From positions 1 through 64,000 of the forward strand of contig JBGANR010000021.1 of assembly GCA_044222225.1 (NCBI GenBank): a DNA stretch of 64,000 nucleotides, written 5' to 3'. Shown piece by piece: positions 17,395-26,286 of this stretch. The number at the start of each line of letters is the position of its first letter. Positions within the stretch are counted from its first letter, which is position 1. This DNA is from JBGANR01 sp044222225. Its GTDB lineage: Bacteria > Actinomycetota > Actinomycetes > Mycobacteriales > Mycobacteriaceae. The position numbers and the translations under genes are program-made. Under the pieces are notes generated by a model. The model was not told where the DNA came from, did no database searches, and saw only the letters and a program-made list of their open reading frames with translations.

Positions 17395-18045
17395 ATGACG
17401 GATCTGGCGGCCACGATCGGCGCGCTTCCCGGTGCCGCGGAGGTGCGGAGCACCTTCGATCGCGCCGTACGCACCCTCGACCGGCTCGGCGTCCAACCGT
17501 TCTCGTGGAAGACGGCCGCGCTGTTCGCCTCGCAGCTGCCGGGGGCGCCGCTGGGCATAGTGCCGGCCGTCGTCGGCGCTCGTCCCGGCCCGTACACGCC
17601 TGTGTTGCCGGGCGAGCGGCTCGTCGTCGACGTCCTCGGCATGCGCATCGATCTCAACGCCGTCCGTTCCGGCGAACTGTTCATCGCGTTCGCGCCGGCG
17701 GGCATCGTCGTCGACACGGCGCAGAAGGACGGCATGACGGTGATGTGGCTCAACCTGTCGACGTGCACCACCGGCAGCTCCGGCATGGGCAGTCTGACGG
17801 ACGTCGTCGTCTCCGCGGTGCTCTCGCGGGCGAATCCCTTCGGCAGCGCCGTCGAGCGGGCCGCGCGGATGCTCATCGACGCCACCGTGCGGCCGGCGCT
17901 CAACACCGTCCCGCAGGCCGGTCTGCGGGCGGCGATCGTGGAGACCGGGCCGGGGCTGGTCGTCGCGCTCGTCTGCGGCAAGGTGACGCACGCGACGGGC
18001 ACCGCGTACTTCCCGCCGGCCGTCGGGATCACCAGGGTCCGTTGA
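17395..18045 (+). CDS. Hypothetical protein, function unknown
   Basis: 216 residues starting at ATG 17395, 23 bases after the PE-PPE stop. It has no transmembrane helix or signal peptide. Hydrophobic beta-rich segments such as ELFIAFAPAGIVVDTA and GMTVMWLNLSTCTTG, and the ending KVTHATGTAYFPPAVG, do not match a family I know. It occupies the place of Rv2237 in the mycobacterial order, but similarity was not tested. It is followed seven bases later by cobD and may share its transcript. Confidence 0.65.
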   Translation: MTDLAATIGALPGAAEVRSTFDRAVRTLDRLGVQPFSWKTAALFASQLPGAPLGIVPAVVGARPGPYTPVLPGERLVVDVLGMRIDLNAVRSGELFIAFAPAGIVVDTAQKDGMTVMWLNLSTCTTGSSGMGSLTDVVVSAVLSRANPFGSAVERAARMLIDATVRPALNTVPQAGLRAAIVETGPGLVVALVCGKVTHATGTAYFPPAVGITRVR

Positions 18046-18052
18046 CGTCCGC

Positions 18053-18988
18053 GTGAACCGTCTGACCGCGCACGTTGCCGGCGCCGCACTCGGGCTGGCG
18101 GTCGACCGGGTGCTCGGCGACCCCGCTCGATACCACCCGGTCGCCGGGATGGGGGCGCTTGCTGCCGCCGTCGAACGCCGGTTCTACGCCGATTCCCGAC
18201 TCGCCGGCGCCGGCTACACGGCGGTGCTGGTCGGCGGCGCGGTCGCCGTCGGGAGCGCCGCGGCGGGCAGCGGTGCCGTCCGGGTGCTGACGACGGCCGC
18301 CGCCACCTGGGTGGCGCTCGGCGGGACGACGCTCGCGCGCGTCGGCGACGAGCTGGCGGCCGCCGCCCAGGGCGGTGATCTCGCGGCGGCGCGGGCCGTC
18401 GTGCCGTCGCTCTGCGGACGCGATCCGGAGCTGCTCGACCTGCCCGGGACGGTCCGCGCCGGCGTCGAATCCGTCGCCGAGAACACCTCGGACGCGGCCG
18501 TCGCACCGCTCGTCTGGGCCGTGGCGTGCGGGCCCGCGGGCGCGTTGGGCTATCGCATGGCCAACACCCTCGACTCGATGGTCGGCTATCGCAACACCCG
18601 CCACGGCCGGTTCGGCTGGGCGTCGGCGCGGCTCGACGACGTGGTCAACTGGCTGCCCGCACGGCTGTGCGCCGCGCTGACCTGCGTCGTCGGCGGCCGG
18701 CCGCGGGAGGCGGCGCGGGCCTGGCGCCGGGACGCGGGCCGGCACCCCAGCCCGAACGCCGGGCCTGTCGAGGCGGCGTTCGCCGGATCGCTCGGCGTCC
18801 GGCTCGGCGGCCTGACGGTGTATCGACACGGCGCCGAGCAGCGTCCGACGCTCGGTGACGGGCCGCCGCCGACGGCCGCGGATCTGCGTCGTGCGACCCG
18901 GCTGTCCCGGCGCGTCCAGGCGGCGACGGTCGCGGTCGCGGCGGGCGGGCTGATCGCGGCGGGTGCGCTGCGGCGTCAGCGGCCGTAG
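18053..18988 (+). CDS. cobD: Adenosylcobinamide-phosphate synthase CobD/CbiB
   Basis: Membrane enzyme that attaches aminopropanol (or its phosphate) to adenosylcobyric acid in B12 synthesis. Family motifs are seen: DRVLGDPARYHPVAGMG near the start, GVESVAENTSDAAVAPL with the conserved ENTSD, YRMANTLDSMVGYRN and HPSPNAGPVEAAFAG. Several hydrophobic helices are present. GTG 18053 begins the protein. The 3' end overlaps the convergent SURF1 gene by 13 bases. It belongs with cobC further along and with the riboswitch-controlled B12 importer in the same window. Confidence 0.93.
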   Translation: MNRLTAHVAGAALGLAVDRVLGDPARYHPVAGMGALAAAVERRFYADSRLAGAGYTAVLVGGAVAVGSAAAGSGAVRVLTTAAATWVALGGTTLARVGDELAAAAQGGDLAAARAVVPSLCGRDPELLDLPGTVRAGVESVAENTSDAAVAPLVWAVACGPAGALGYRMANTLDSMVGYRNTRHGRFGWASARLDDVVNWLPARLCAALTCVVGGRPREAARAWRRDAGRHPSPNAGPVEAAFAGSLGVRLGGLTVYRHGAEQRPTLGDGPPPTAADLRRATRLSRRVQAATVAVAAGGLIAAGALRRQRP

Positions 18989-19878
18989 CGCGCGTGCAGT
19001 CGATCGTCGGGGGACGCGGCTCCGTCGCCGATGCTCGTCGCCGCCGCGGGCGCGTCCCGGTCGACGGTCGACGCCGCGCGCAGCGCCGTCCGCGTCGCGC
19101 GCGCCTGCACGGCTCGGCGGGTCGCGGGCCGCTGCGTGAGGCCGCGGCCCTTGCGGCGCGCTTTGATCTCGTTCCACACGAGATAGGCCAGCCCGAGCGG
19201 CGCCATCGTCCCGAAGGCCAGCCATTGCAGCCCGTAGGAGAGGTACGGTCCGCTCTCCAGCTGCGGCAGGTCCGCGACGCCGAGCACCCCGGGGCCGTCC
19301 GTCTGCTCCAGGTAGCCGGCCGTCAGCCGTTCACCGAACGACGGCGCCAGCGAGACCGAGTCGATCGAGTACACCTGCAGGTGCCCGGCCTCCTCCCGCG
19401 CGGGACGGCCGGGTGTCGTGCCTTCGTCGGCCCGCAGCCGGGCGGTGATCGTCACCGTGCCGGACGGCGGCGCGGAGACGGGCGGGACGTCCGTGCCCTG
19501 GACGGGACGGGCGTAGCCGCGTTCGACGAGGCGGACGCGTCCGTCATCGGTGCGGAACGCGGCGAGCACCTGGTAGGCGGGGCTGCCGTCGACGCTGCGC
19601 AGCCGGACGAAGGCCGTCTTGCCGGGCAGGAACGTGCCGGTCGCGGTGACGCCGCGCCATTCGGCGCCGGGATCGAGCGGGCCGTCGCCGAGCAGTCGCT
19701 CGACCGGCACGGGATCGATGGTGGTCGACGCCCGGATGCGGTCGTTGCGATGCTCGGTGTCGGTGTTCTTGCCCAGCTGCCAGGGTGCGAGCACGAGGAA
19801 GCAGGCGGCGGCGAAACCGAAGACGACCACGGCCAGCAGCAGCCAGCCGGGGCGCAGCAGGCTCCGCACGAGGGTCAC
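18976..19878 (-). CDS. SURF1-family cytochrome oxidase assembly protein
   Basis: 300 residues with two transmembrane helices: one at 8-30 (PGWLLLAVVVFGFAAACFLVL), followed by the typical APWQLGKN, and one near residue 230 (LQWLAFGTMAPLGLAYLVW). RLVERGYARPV and the YGLQW motif before the second helix are SURF1 signatures. SURF1 proteins help insert haem into cytochrome c oxidase. GTG 19878 is chosen, since the longer open frame adds no plausible sequence. The basic, Ala-rich tail after residue 245 is lineage-specific. It follows ptpA by 11 bases. Confidence 0.88.
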   Translation of the reverse strand: MTLVRSLLRPGWLLLAVVVFGFAAACFLVLAPWQLGKNTDTEHRNDRIRASTTIDPVPVERLLGDGPLDPGAEWRGVTATGTFLPGKTAFVRLRSVDGSPAYQVLAAFRTDDGRVRLVERGYARPVQGTDVPPVSAPPSGTVTITARLRADEGTTPGRPAREEAGHLQVYSIDSVSLAPSFGERLTAGYLEQTDGPGVLGVADLPQLESGPYLSYGLQWLAFGTMAPLGLAYLVWNEIKARRKGRGLTQRPATRRAVQARATRTALRAASTVDRDAPAAATSIGDGAASPDDRLHARYGR

Positions 19879-19889
19879 GGCTTCACACG

Positions 19890-20348
19890 CTACCGCTGGT
19901 TCTCGGCGATCCAGGCGACGATGCCGGGGGCCGCGGCCTCGATCTGGGTGCGGACGAGCTCGAATCCGGAGTCGTCGCCGTAGTACGGGTCCGCGACGTC
20001 GGGGCCGTCGGCGGTCGGGTCGAAGGACCGCAGCAGCCGGGTGCGGTCGCCGGCGCCGAGTCGGCGCAGGTCCCGGGCGTGACCGGTGTCGAGCGCGACG
20101 ACGAGATCGGCCGACAGGTGCGCCGGCGAGACCTGCGCGGCGATGTGGGCGTCGTCGTAGCCGGCGGTCCGCAGCGCGGCCCGCGCCCGTCGATCGGCCG
20201 GATCGCCGGCGTGCCACGGGCCGGTGCCGCAGCTGTCGATGCGGGCGGCGAGCCCGGCGTCCGCGACGGCGTGGCGCACGATGTTCTGCGCCATCGGCGA
20301 GCGGCAGATGTTACCGGTGCAGACGAATGTGACGTGTGGCCCGGTCAT
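19890..20348 (-). CDS. ptpA: Low-molecular-weight protein-tyrosine phosphatase PtpA
   Basis: 152-residue LMW-PTP. The P-loop CTGNICRS lies at residues 10-17 with the nucleophilic Cys, and the general acid is in DPYYGDDSGFE near residue 125. The ATG overlaps the stop of the HAD gene by four bases (ATGA), so the two are co-translated. In M. tuberculosis the equivalent PtpA is exported and dephosphorylates host proteins; whether this one does so cannot be seen from sequence. Confidence 0.93.
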   Translation of the reverse strand: MTGPHVTFVCTGNICRSPMAQNIVRHAVADAGLAARIDSCGTGPWHAGDPADRRARAALRTAGYDDAHIAAQVSPAHLSADLVVALDTGHARDLRRLGAGDRTRLLRSFDPTADGPDVADPYYGDDSGFELVRTQIEAAAPGIVAWIAENQR

Positions 20349-21034
20349 CGGAGCAGGTCCTCCAGCTCGGCGACGGTCTCGGCCCGCCAGCGGGCGCCGG
20401 CCGTCTCCTCCCGGGTGCCGTAGCCCCAACCGGCCACGACCGTCGGCAGGCCGTGCTCGGCGGCGCCCTCGACGTCGTGCAGGCGGTCGCCGACGAGCAG
20501 CGCCGGATCGCCGGCGGCCACGCCGAGCCGCTCCAGGGCGCTTGCTACGACGTCGGCCTTCGCCCGGCGGCTGCCGTCGTCGGAGGCCCCGGCGATCACC
20601 TCGAAGCGGTCTGCCACGCCGAAGTGGGTCAGCATGCGCTGCGCGACGCCTTCGTTCTTCGAGGTCGCCACGGCCAGCCGGCGGCCCGTGAGTCCGTCGA
20701 GCATGCCGGGGACGCCGTCGAACAGGCTGGACCGCTTCCAGCCTTCGCCCGTGCGATAGAAGTCCATGTACGCCGCGACGCCCGCCTGCGCCTGCTCCTC
20801 GTCGAGGCCGATGCGGCGGAACGTGTCGATCATCGGCGGCCCGACGACGACGGTGGTGAGATCGCCGTCCGGTTCGGGGGCGCCGACCGTCGCGAGGGCG
20901 AACCGGAAGCCGGCGACGATCCCGGGCGCGGAGTCGGCGAGCGTTCCGTCGAGGTCGAAGAGCAGGACGGTGTCGGGGGAGTGCGGGTCGACGTCGAGGA
21001 CGGCGGGAGCGGGGGTGCTGGTGTCGAGACTCAT
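20345..21034 (-). CDS. HAD-superfamily phosphatase (phosphoglycolate phosphatase-like)
   Basis: 229 residues of a subfamily IA HAD hydrolase: motif I is LLFDLDGTLADSAPGI (catalytic Asp pair), motif II ATSKNEG, the motif III lysine is in RRAKADVV, and motif IV is LLVGDRLHDVEGA. A helical cap lies between I and II. The substrate is probably a small phosphate ester, as for Gph, but is not determined by sequence. It is the first gene of a three-gene run with ptpA and SURF1, linked by a four-base overlap and then an 11-base gap. Confidence 0.87.
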   Translation of the reverse strand: MSLDTSTPAPAVLDVDPHSPDTVLLFDLDGTLADSAPGIVAGFRFALATVGAPEPDGDLTTVVVGPPMIDTFRRIGLDEEQAQAGVAAYMDFYRTGEGWKRSSLFDGVPGMLDGLTGRRLAVATSKNEGVAQRMLTHFGVADRFEVIAGASDDGSRRAKADVVASALERLGVAAGDPALLVGDRLHDVEGAAEHGLPTVVAGWGYGTREETAGARWRAETVAELEDLLR

Positions 21035-21147
21035 CGCGGTCCATTGTCCCGCACGGCGCGGTGTGGGCCAGACGAGCGGTGTCCTGGGGGCCCGGATCAG
21101 GAATGGCCGCGCGGTCGGTGAGGTCCGGGGTGTCCTAGGTTGGACGG

Positions 21148-22215
21148 ATGGTCGCGGATCAGGAACAGTGGCGTTCGCCCCGTCACCACGGCGATCTCGA
21201 CGCCGCGCCGGGGCTCGTCGACTTCGCCGTCAACGTGCGCGGGCTCGCGCCGCCGCGCTGGCTGCTCGACCGGCTGGCCGATCGGCTGCCCGACCTGGGG
21301 CGATACCCCACCGTGCGGGACGAGAAGCGGGCGCGCACCGCGATCGCGGAACGTCACGGCCGTCGCGCGGACGAGGTGCTGCCGCTGGCCGGCGCCGCGG
21401 AGGGCTTCGCGCTGCTGCCGGCGCTCGCGCCGCGTCGGGCCGCCGTGATCGCACCGACGTTCACCGAACCGGGCGTCATGCTGCGTGCGGCCGGGGTGCC
21501 GGTCGACGACGTCGTGCTGCCCGAGCCGTGGACGTTGGCAGGCCTGCCGCGTCTGGCCGATGACGTCGATCTCGTCGTGATCGGTAATCCGACCAATCCG
21601 ACGTCGGTGCTGCATGACCGGGCGGACATCCTCGCGCTGCGCAGGCCCGGCCGGACGATCGTCGTCGACGAGGCGTTCGCCGATTCGGTGCTCCGCGAAC
21701 CGATCTCGCTCGCGGGGGCGCGGCACGACGACGTCCTCGTCCTGCGCAGCGTCACCAAGACCTACGCACTGGCCGGGTTGCGCGCCGGCTATCTGCTGGG
21801 TGCGCCCGAGGTGCTGGAACGGATCGGGCGGCGGCGGCCGGCGTGGCCCGTCGGCACGCTGGCGCTCGAGGCGCTGACGGCGTGCTGCGAGCGGCGCGGC
21901 ATCGCCTTCGCCCGGGACAACGCCGAGGACGTCGCCCGCCAGCGCGAGCACATGATCGCGGCGCTGACCTCGATCGGCGTCGAGGTGCTGGGCGAGCCCG
22001 CCGGACCGTTCCTGCTCGTGCGCGTCGAACGCGGCGCGGAGCTCAAGGACGAGCTGGCGCGCCGCGGTTTCGCTGTACGCAGCTGCGCGAACTTCGCGGG
22101 GCTCGGCTACGACCACCTGCGGCTGGCGGTGCGCGACAGAGTGCTCGTCGCCAAGCTCGTCGGGGCGATCCGGGATGCGCGCGCGGAGATCGCGCGCCGA
22201 GGGGAGAAGCGATGA
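21148..22215 (+). CDS. cobC: CobC-like PLP-dependent aminotransferase/decarboxylase
   Basis: 355-residue class I/II aminotransferase-fold protein. The PLP lysine is in RSVTKTYALAGLRAGYLLG, the cofactor-binding NPTNPT motif is present, and DEAFADS holds the pyridoxal-N Asp. The family makes aminopropanol phosphate from threonine phosphate for cobalamin, and the gene follows the mycobacterial cobC (Rv2231c) position near cobD. A histidinol-phosphate aminotransferase is a possible alternative but less likely here. Its stop overlaps the Nif3 start by four bases. Confidence 0.83.
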   Translation: MVADQEQWRSPRHHGDLDAAPGLVDFAVNVRGLAPPRWLLDRLADRLPDLGRYPTVRDEKRARTAIAERHGRRADEVLPLAGAAEGFALLPALAPRRAAVIAPTFTEPGVMLRAAGVPVDDVVLPEPWTLAGLPRLADDVDLVVIGNPTNPTSVLHDRADILALRRPGRTIVVDEAFADSVLREPISLAGARHDDVLVLRSVTKTYALAGLRAGYLLGAPEVLERIGRRRPAWPVGTLALEALTACCERRGIAFARDNAEDVARQREHMIAALTSIGVEVLGEPAGPFLLVRVERGAELKDELARRGFAVRSCANFAGLGYDHLRLAVRDRVLVAKLVGAIRDARAEIARRGEKR

Positions 22216-23396
22216 CGGACGAGTCGGACGCCGGCGCCGGGCGGCATCGGGCGGCGGCGGGACTGACGGTCGGTGACGCGATCGCCGTCGTCGAGGACGC
22301 CTATCCGCCTCGGCTCGCCGAATCGTGGGACGCCGTGGGGCTCGTCACCGGTGATCCGGCCGCGCCGCTGGGTCGGGTGCTCGTCACCGTCGACGTCACG
22401 GCGGACGTCGTGGCCGCGGCCGTCGCCTCGGGTGCGGGGCTCGTCCTGGCCCACCACCCGCTGCTGCTGCGCGGGGTCACGTCGATCGCCGAGACGGGGG
22501 ACAAGGGCAGGCTGCTCGCCGACCTGATCCGCGGCGGCGTCGCGCTGCTGACGGCGCATACCAACGCCGACAGCGCCGACCCCGGGGTGAGCGACGCGCT
22601 CGCCGCGCGGCTGGGGCTGCGAGATGTCGTCCCGCTTGCGCCCGTGCCGCGCTCGGGGCTCGACAAGTGGGGCGTCTACGTTCCGGCCGAAGCGGCCGAC
22701 GGCGTCGCGGCGACGGTGTTCGCGGCGGGGGCCGGTGCGATCGGCGACTATCGCGAATGCTGCTGGCGGACGTCTGGAACGGGGCAGTTCCGGCCCGGTG
22801 TCGACGCGAATCCGGCGATCGGCGCGCGGGGCGAGCTGGAGATCGTCGCCGAGGAGCGGATCGAGTTCGTCGCGGCCCGGTCGCGACGGACGGCGGTGCT
22901 TGCCGCGCTGCGCGGGGCACATCCGTACGAGGAGCCGGCGTTCGACGTCGTCGAGACGGCCGCGGAACCGGGCGCCGAAGGTCTCGGGCGGATCGGCGAG
23001 CTCGCGGAACCGATGTCGTTGCGGGAGTTCGTCGCGCACGTCGCGGGCCGACTGCCGGCGACGCCGTGGGGTGTGCGGGCCGCGGGCGATCCGGAGCGGA
23101 TCGTGCGGCGTGTCGCCGTGTGCGGCGGTGCGGGGGATTCGCTCGTCGAGGCCGCCGAGCGCGCTGGCGTCGACGCGTACGTCACCGGTGACCTGCGGCA
23201 TCACGTCGTCGACGAGTCGCGGCGACGCGGCGGGCCGGCTCTTGTCGACGCGGGGCACTGGGCGACGGAGTTCCCCTGGTGCGAGCAGGCCGCCGAACTG
23301 CTGCGGACGCACCTGCCCGTCGATGTCGCCGTCTTCGACGTGCCGACCGACCCGTTCGGGCTCCATACGGCCGGTTCCGGGAGCACGATGACCTAG
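22212..23396 (+). CDS. Nif3-like dinuclear metal centre protein
   Basis: 394 residues of the Nif3/YbgI family (GTP cyclohydrolase type 1-like). Metal ligands appear in LAHHPLLLRGVTSI, TAHTNADSA and, near the C-terminus, DLRHHVVDESRR and DAGHWATEFP. A central insert (DKWGVYVPAEAADGV to HPYEEPAFDVVE) corresponds to the extra domain found in hexameric Nif3 proteins. The function is unresolved across the family. ATG 22212 overlaps the cobC stop, so translation is coupled. Confidence 0.9.
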   Translation: MTDESDAGAGRHRAAAGLTVGDAIAVVEDAYPPRLAESWDAVGLVTGDPAAPLGRVLVTVDVTADVVAAAVASGAGLVLAHHPLLLRGVTSIAETGDKGRLLADLIRGGVALLTAHTNADSADPGVSDALAARLGLRDVVPLAPVPRSGLDKWGVYVPAEAADGVAATVFAAGAGAIGDYRECCWRTSGTGQFRPGVDANPAIGARGELEIVAEERIEFVAARSRRTAVLAALRGAHPYEEPAFDVVETAAEPGAEGLGRIGELAEPMSLREFVAHVAGRLPATPWGVRAAGDPERIVRRVAVCGGAGDSLVEAAERAGVDAYVTGDLRHHVVDESRRRGGPALVDAGHWATEFPWCEQAAELLRTHLPVDVAVFDVPTDPFGLHTAGSGSTMT

Positions 23397-23481
23397 ATTG
23401 GGGGGTCGCTGGCGCCCGGCCGATTGTCCGGCGGCGGTGATCACCGATGTGCCATGTGACAGACGATAGAGAGGACCCGCC

Positions 23482-24240
23482 GTGAAGGCTCCAGCCTCGG
23501 CGCAGCGACTGCTGCTCGATGTCGCCGATCTCGACGCCGAGATCTCGCGGCAGCGACACCGGCGCTCCCGCCTGCCGGAGCAGGTCGAGCTCGACCGCCT
23601 GGCCGCGGAGACGCAGGACCGGCGTGACGACGCCGTGGCCGCGGACATGGTGGTCGAGGACGTCGACCGCGATCTCACGCGGGTCGAGGGTGAAGTCGAT
23701 TCGCTGCGTCGCCGCGAGGACAAGGACGGCGCGCAGCTGGCCGCCGGCGGCCTGCCGCCGAAGCAGCTCACGGAGCTCGAGCACGAGCTCGCGGGCCTGC
23801 GCCGCCGGCGCGACGTCCTCGAGGACCAGCAGCTGGAACTCATGGAACGGCGTGAGGAGGCGGCCGCCGTGGCGGCGGAGGCGCAGTCGCGCGTCGATGC
23901 GCTGACGGCCCGCGTCGCCGAGGCGCAGATGGCGGTCGGACGCGCCCTGGAGGGTATCGACCTGGCCGAGCAGACGGCGGCGACGCGGCGCGTTGAACTC
24001 ATCTCGCAGCTGCCCGCCGAGCTGGCCGCGCGCTACGAACGGCTGCGCTCGCGCGGTGGCATCGGTGCCGGTCTGCTGCGCGCGCGGCGGTGCGGGGCGT
24101 GCCGGGTGGAACTGGATCGCGGCACCGTCGAGCGGATCGCGGCGGCAGCCGACGACGAGGTCGCCACCTGCGAGGAGTGCGGTGCGATCCTCGTCCGCAC
24201 CCACGAATCGGGCCTGACCCCGGTGGTGCGCGCCGAATGA
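23482..24240 (+). CDS. Coiled-coil zinc-ribbon protein (Rv2229c-like)
   Basis: 252 residues. Residues about 10-180 form a long, charged coiled coil; the end is a four-cysteine zinc ribbon (RRCGACRVELDRG and TCEECGAILVR). This matches the actinobacterial C4-type zinc-ribbon proteins (Rv2229c and relatives; CdsZ-type in the literature). A nucleic-acid or ribosome-linked role is suspected. It follows the Nif3 gene by 85 bases and overlaps the next gene by four bases. Confidence 0.87.
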   Translation: MKAPASAQRLLLDVADLDAEISRQRHRRSRLPEQVELDRLAAETQDRRDDAVAADMVVEDVDRDLTRVEGEVDSLRRREDKDGAQLAAGGLPPKQLTELEHELAGLRRRRDVLEDQQLELMERREEAAAVAAEAQSRVDALTARVAEAQMAVGRALEGIDLAEQTAATRRVELISQLPAELAARYERLRSRGGIGAGLLRARRCGACRVELDRGTVERIAAAADDEVATCEECGAILVRTHESGLTPVVRAE

Positions 24241-24899
24241 GCGGCGGAGGGTCGGGCGCTGCCGCGGGGACGGGATGGACGGGCGCGACGGGCGTCTCGA
24301 CGCGACTCGTGCTGCTGCGGCACGGGCAGACCGCGCTGTCGGTGGAGCGACGCTACTCCGGGCTCGGCGATCCGCCGCTCACCGAGCTCGGCCGGCGGCA
24401 GGCCGCCGCGGCGGCCGCGGCGGTCAGGCGGCGGTATCCCGACGCGGACGCCGTCGTCTGCTCACCGCTGACACGCGCCCGGCAGACGGCCGAGGCCCTC
24501 GGGTTGCCCACGACCGTCGACGACGGCCTCGTCGAGGTCGACTTCGGCGCCTGGGAGGGACTGACGTTCGTCGAGGCCGCCGCGGCGACGCCCGAGTTGC
24601 ATTCCGCCTGGCTCGGCGACGCGTCGGTGCCGCCGCCGGAGGGGGAGAGCTTCGCCGACGCGGCCGTCCGCGTCCGCGCCGCCCGGGAGCGGATCGTCGC
24701 GGCGCACGCCGGGCGCACGGTCGTCGTCGTCACGCACGTCAGCCCCATCAAGCTGACGCTGGCCGACGCGCTCGGCGTCGGGACGTCGCTGCTCTACCGG
24801 CTGCATCTGGAGTTGGCGTCGATCTCCGTCGCCGAGTGGTACGCGGACGGCAACTCGACGGTGCGGCTCATCGGCGACGCGGCGTTTCACAGCGAATAG
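24237..24899 (+). CDS. Histidine phosphatase family protein without the RNase H domain
   Basis: 220 residues. The phosphatase signature LLRHGQTALSVERRYSG starts at about residue 26, with the second His in VTHVSPIKLTLADAL and the catalytic Glu in DFGAWEGLTF. In mycobacteria the same place holds Rv2228c, a fused RNase HI plus phosphatase (CobC-like). Here only a short Gly-rich leader precedes the phosphatase, so the RNase H half is missing. The substrate may be alpha-ribazole phosphate (B12) or another phosphate ester. ATG overlaps the previous stop. Confidence 0.85.
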   Translation: MSGGGSGAAAGTGWTGATGVSTRLVLLRHGQTALSVERRYSGLGDPPLTELGRRQAAAAAAAVRRRYPDADAVVCSPLTRARQTAEALGLPTTVDDGLVEVDFGAWEGLTFVEAAAATPELHSAWLGDASVPPPEGESFADAAVRVRAARERIVAAHAGRTVVVVTHVSPIKLTLADALGVGTSLLYRLHLELASISVAEWYADGNSTVRLIGDAAFHSE

Positions 24900-24958
24900 G
24901 ACCTTGCCTGACGCTTGGCTTTTCTGTCCTGCGGCGGCTACGGGTAAGGTGACTCTTC

Positions 24959-25384
<426 letters not shown>

Positions 25385-25448
25385 CTACTCCGCCGTGGCT
25401 CCATCGTCGTGAGGGGAACCGCGGCCCGATCAGGCGCGTCGAAGTCAC

Positions 25449-25973
25449 GTGAGGGCGATCATGCGGGCGGTGCTGCCCGTCGACGTGGAGGTCGCCGCGA
25501 CACCGGGCGGGGAGCTCGTCGACGCGGCGAAAGTCTTGTCGCCGCAGCAACTCGAAGCGTGGAACTCGGTCGCCCCGGACACGCTCGAGGACAGATGGAA
25601 GTACTTCGAACCGCACGAGGCCGATATCGCGCGCTGGCTGGATGGGCGGGGCGTACGGGTCCGGTCGGTGCGTGAGTTCAAGAAGCGTCGCTCGCCGGAC
25701 GCGGTGACGGCCGGCGATCATCCGGTGCCGATCGAGTTCAAGACACTCAACCCCGCCGACGGGCGGACGTACAGCCACTCGCAATGCAAGAAGAACGTAC
25801 GCGAGGCGTCGGCGAAATGTCGGAGAGTCGTCGTGGACGCGCGGACGACGAGGGCCACTGTTGAGCAGGCCGGCGCGACGGTTGTGGAGATCATTCGGGA
25901 GAACGGCGCGAATCTTGACGAGATCGTCCTGATCGTGGAGCGGGGCACAGCGGTAGCATGGCGCCGTGGGTAG
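25449..25973 (+). CDS. Putative CdiA C-terminal-like tRNA nuclease toxin (stand-alone)
   Basis: 174 residues. A helical N-terminal half leads into a domain like PD-(D/E)XK nucleases of the CdiA C-terminal tRNase group: SPDAVTAGDHPVPIEFKTLN holds the likely Asp, Glu and Lys, and RRVVVDARTT and DEIVLIVERGTAVAW follow the expected strands. It has no signal or secretion domain. GTG at 25449 or ATG at 25461 could start it. It overlaps the next gene by eight bases, as toxin-immunity pairs do, and lies between rnpB and a conserved gene, with more neutral codon choice than its neighbours. Activity is inferred. Confidence 0.55.
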   Translation: MRAIMRAVLPVDVEVAATPGGELVDAAKVLSPQQLEAWNSVAPDTLEDRWKYFEPHEADIARWLDGRGVRVRSVREFKKRRSPDAVTAGDHPVPIEFKTLNPADGRTYSHSQCKKNVREASAKCRRVVVDARTTRATVEQAGATVVEIIRENGANLDEIVLIVERGTAVAWRRG

Positions 25974-26274
25974 TCGATCGTTCTCGTACAACGTCGCCGC
26001 CGGCCCTACCGCAGCACAGGTAGAGGCGGCGGTTGCCGCGTTCGATGATCCTGACGATGCCTGGGCGTGGGCGCTGACCGACGAGTCGGACCCTGCGTTC
26101 CCGGTCCGAGTGGTGTTCGAGGGCGTCATGGCCCGTGCGTTCGCTCAGCGCGCCGTGCCGCACCTCCGACGGACCTTCGGAGTCGAGGTGATCGATGACC
26201 ACGATCATGCGATGAGGTTCGATCCGGTGTACCGCGACGGTGTACTCGCCGGCGCGCAAGCGCGTGCCAGCTGA
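25966..26274 (+). CDS. Putative immunity/antitoxin partner of the nuclease
   Basis: 102-residue acidic protein starting at GTG 25966, inside the last codons of the nuclease gene. It has no recognised domain; segments such as DDAWAWALTDESDPAFPVRV suggest a small alpha/beta fold. The overlapping arrangement and the absence of this pair in the usual gene order suggest it neutralises the nuclease. It could also be an unrelated small protein. Confidence 0.45.
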   Translation: MGSRSFSYNVAAGPTAAQVEAAVAAFDDPDDAWAWALTDESDPAFPVRVVFEGVMARAFAQRAVPHLRRTFGVEVIDDHDHAMRFDPVYRDGVLAGAQARAS

Positions 26275-26286
26275 GGCGGCTGCCTC

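Noticed and set aside
25449..26274. CRISPR or restriction-modification origin for the nuclease pair
   Set aside because: No repeats, methyltransferase or cas gene lie near; the size and overlap suit a toxin-partner pair better.
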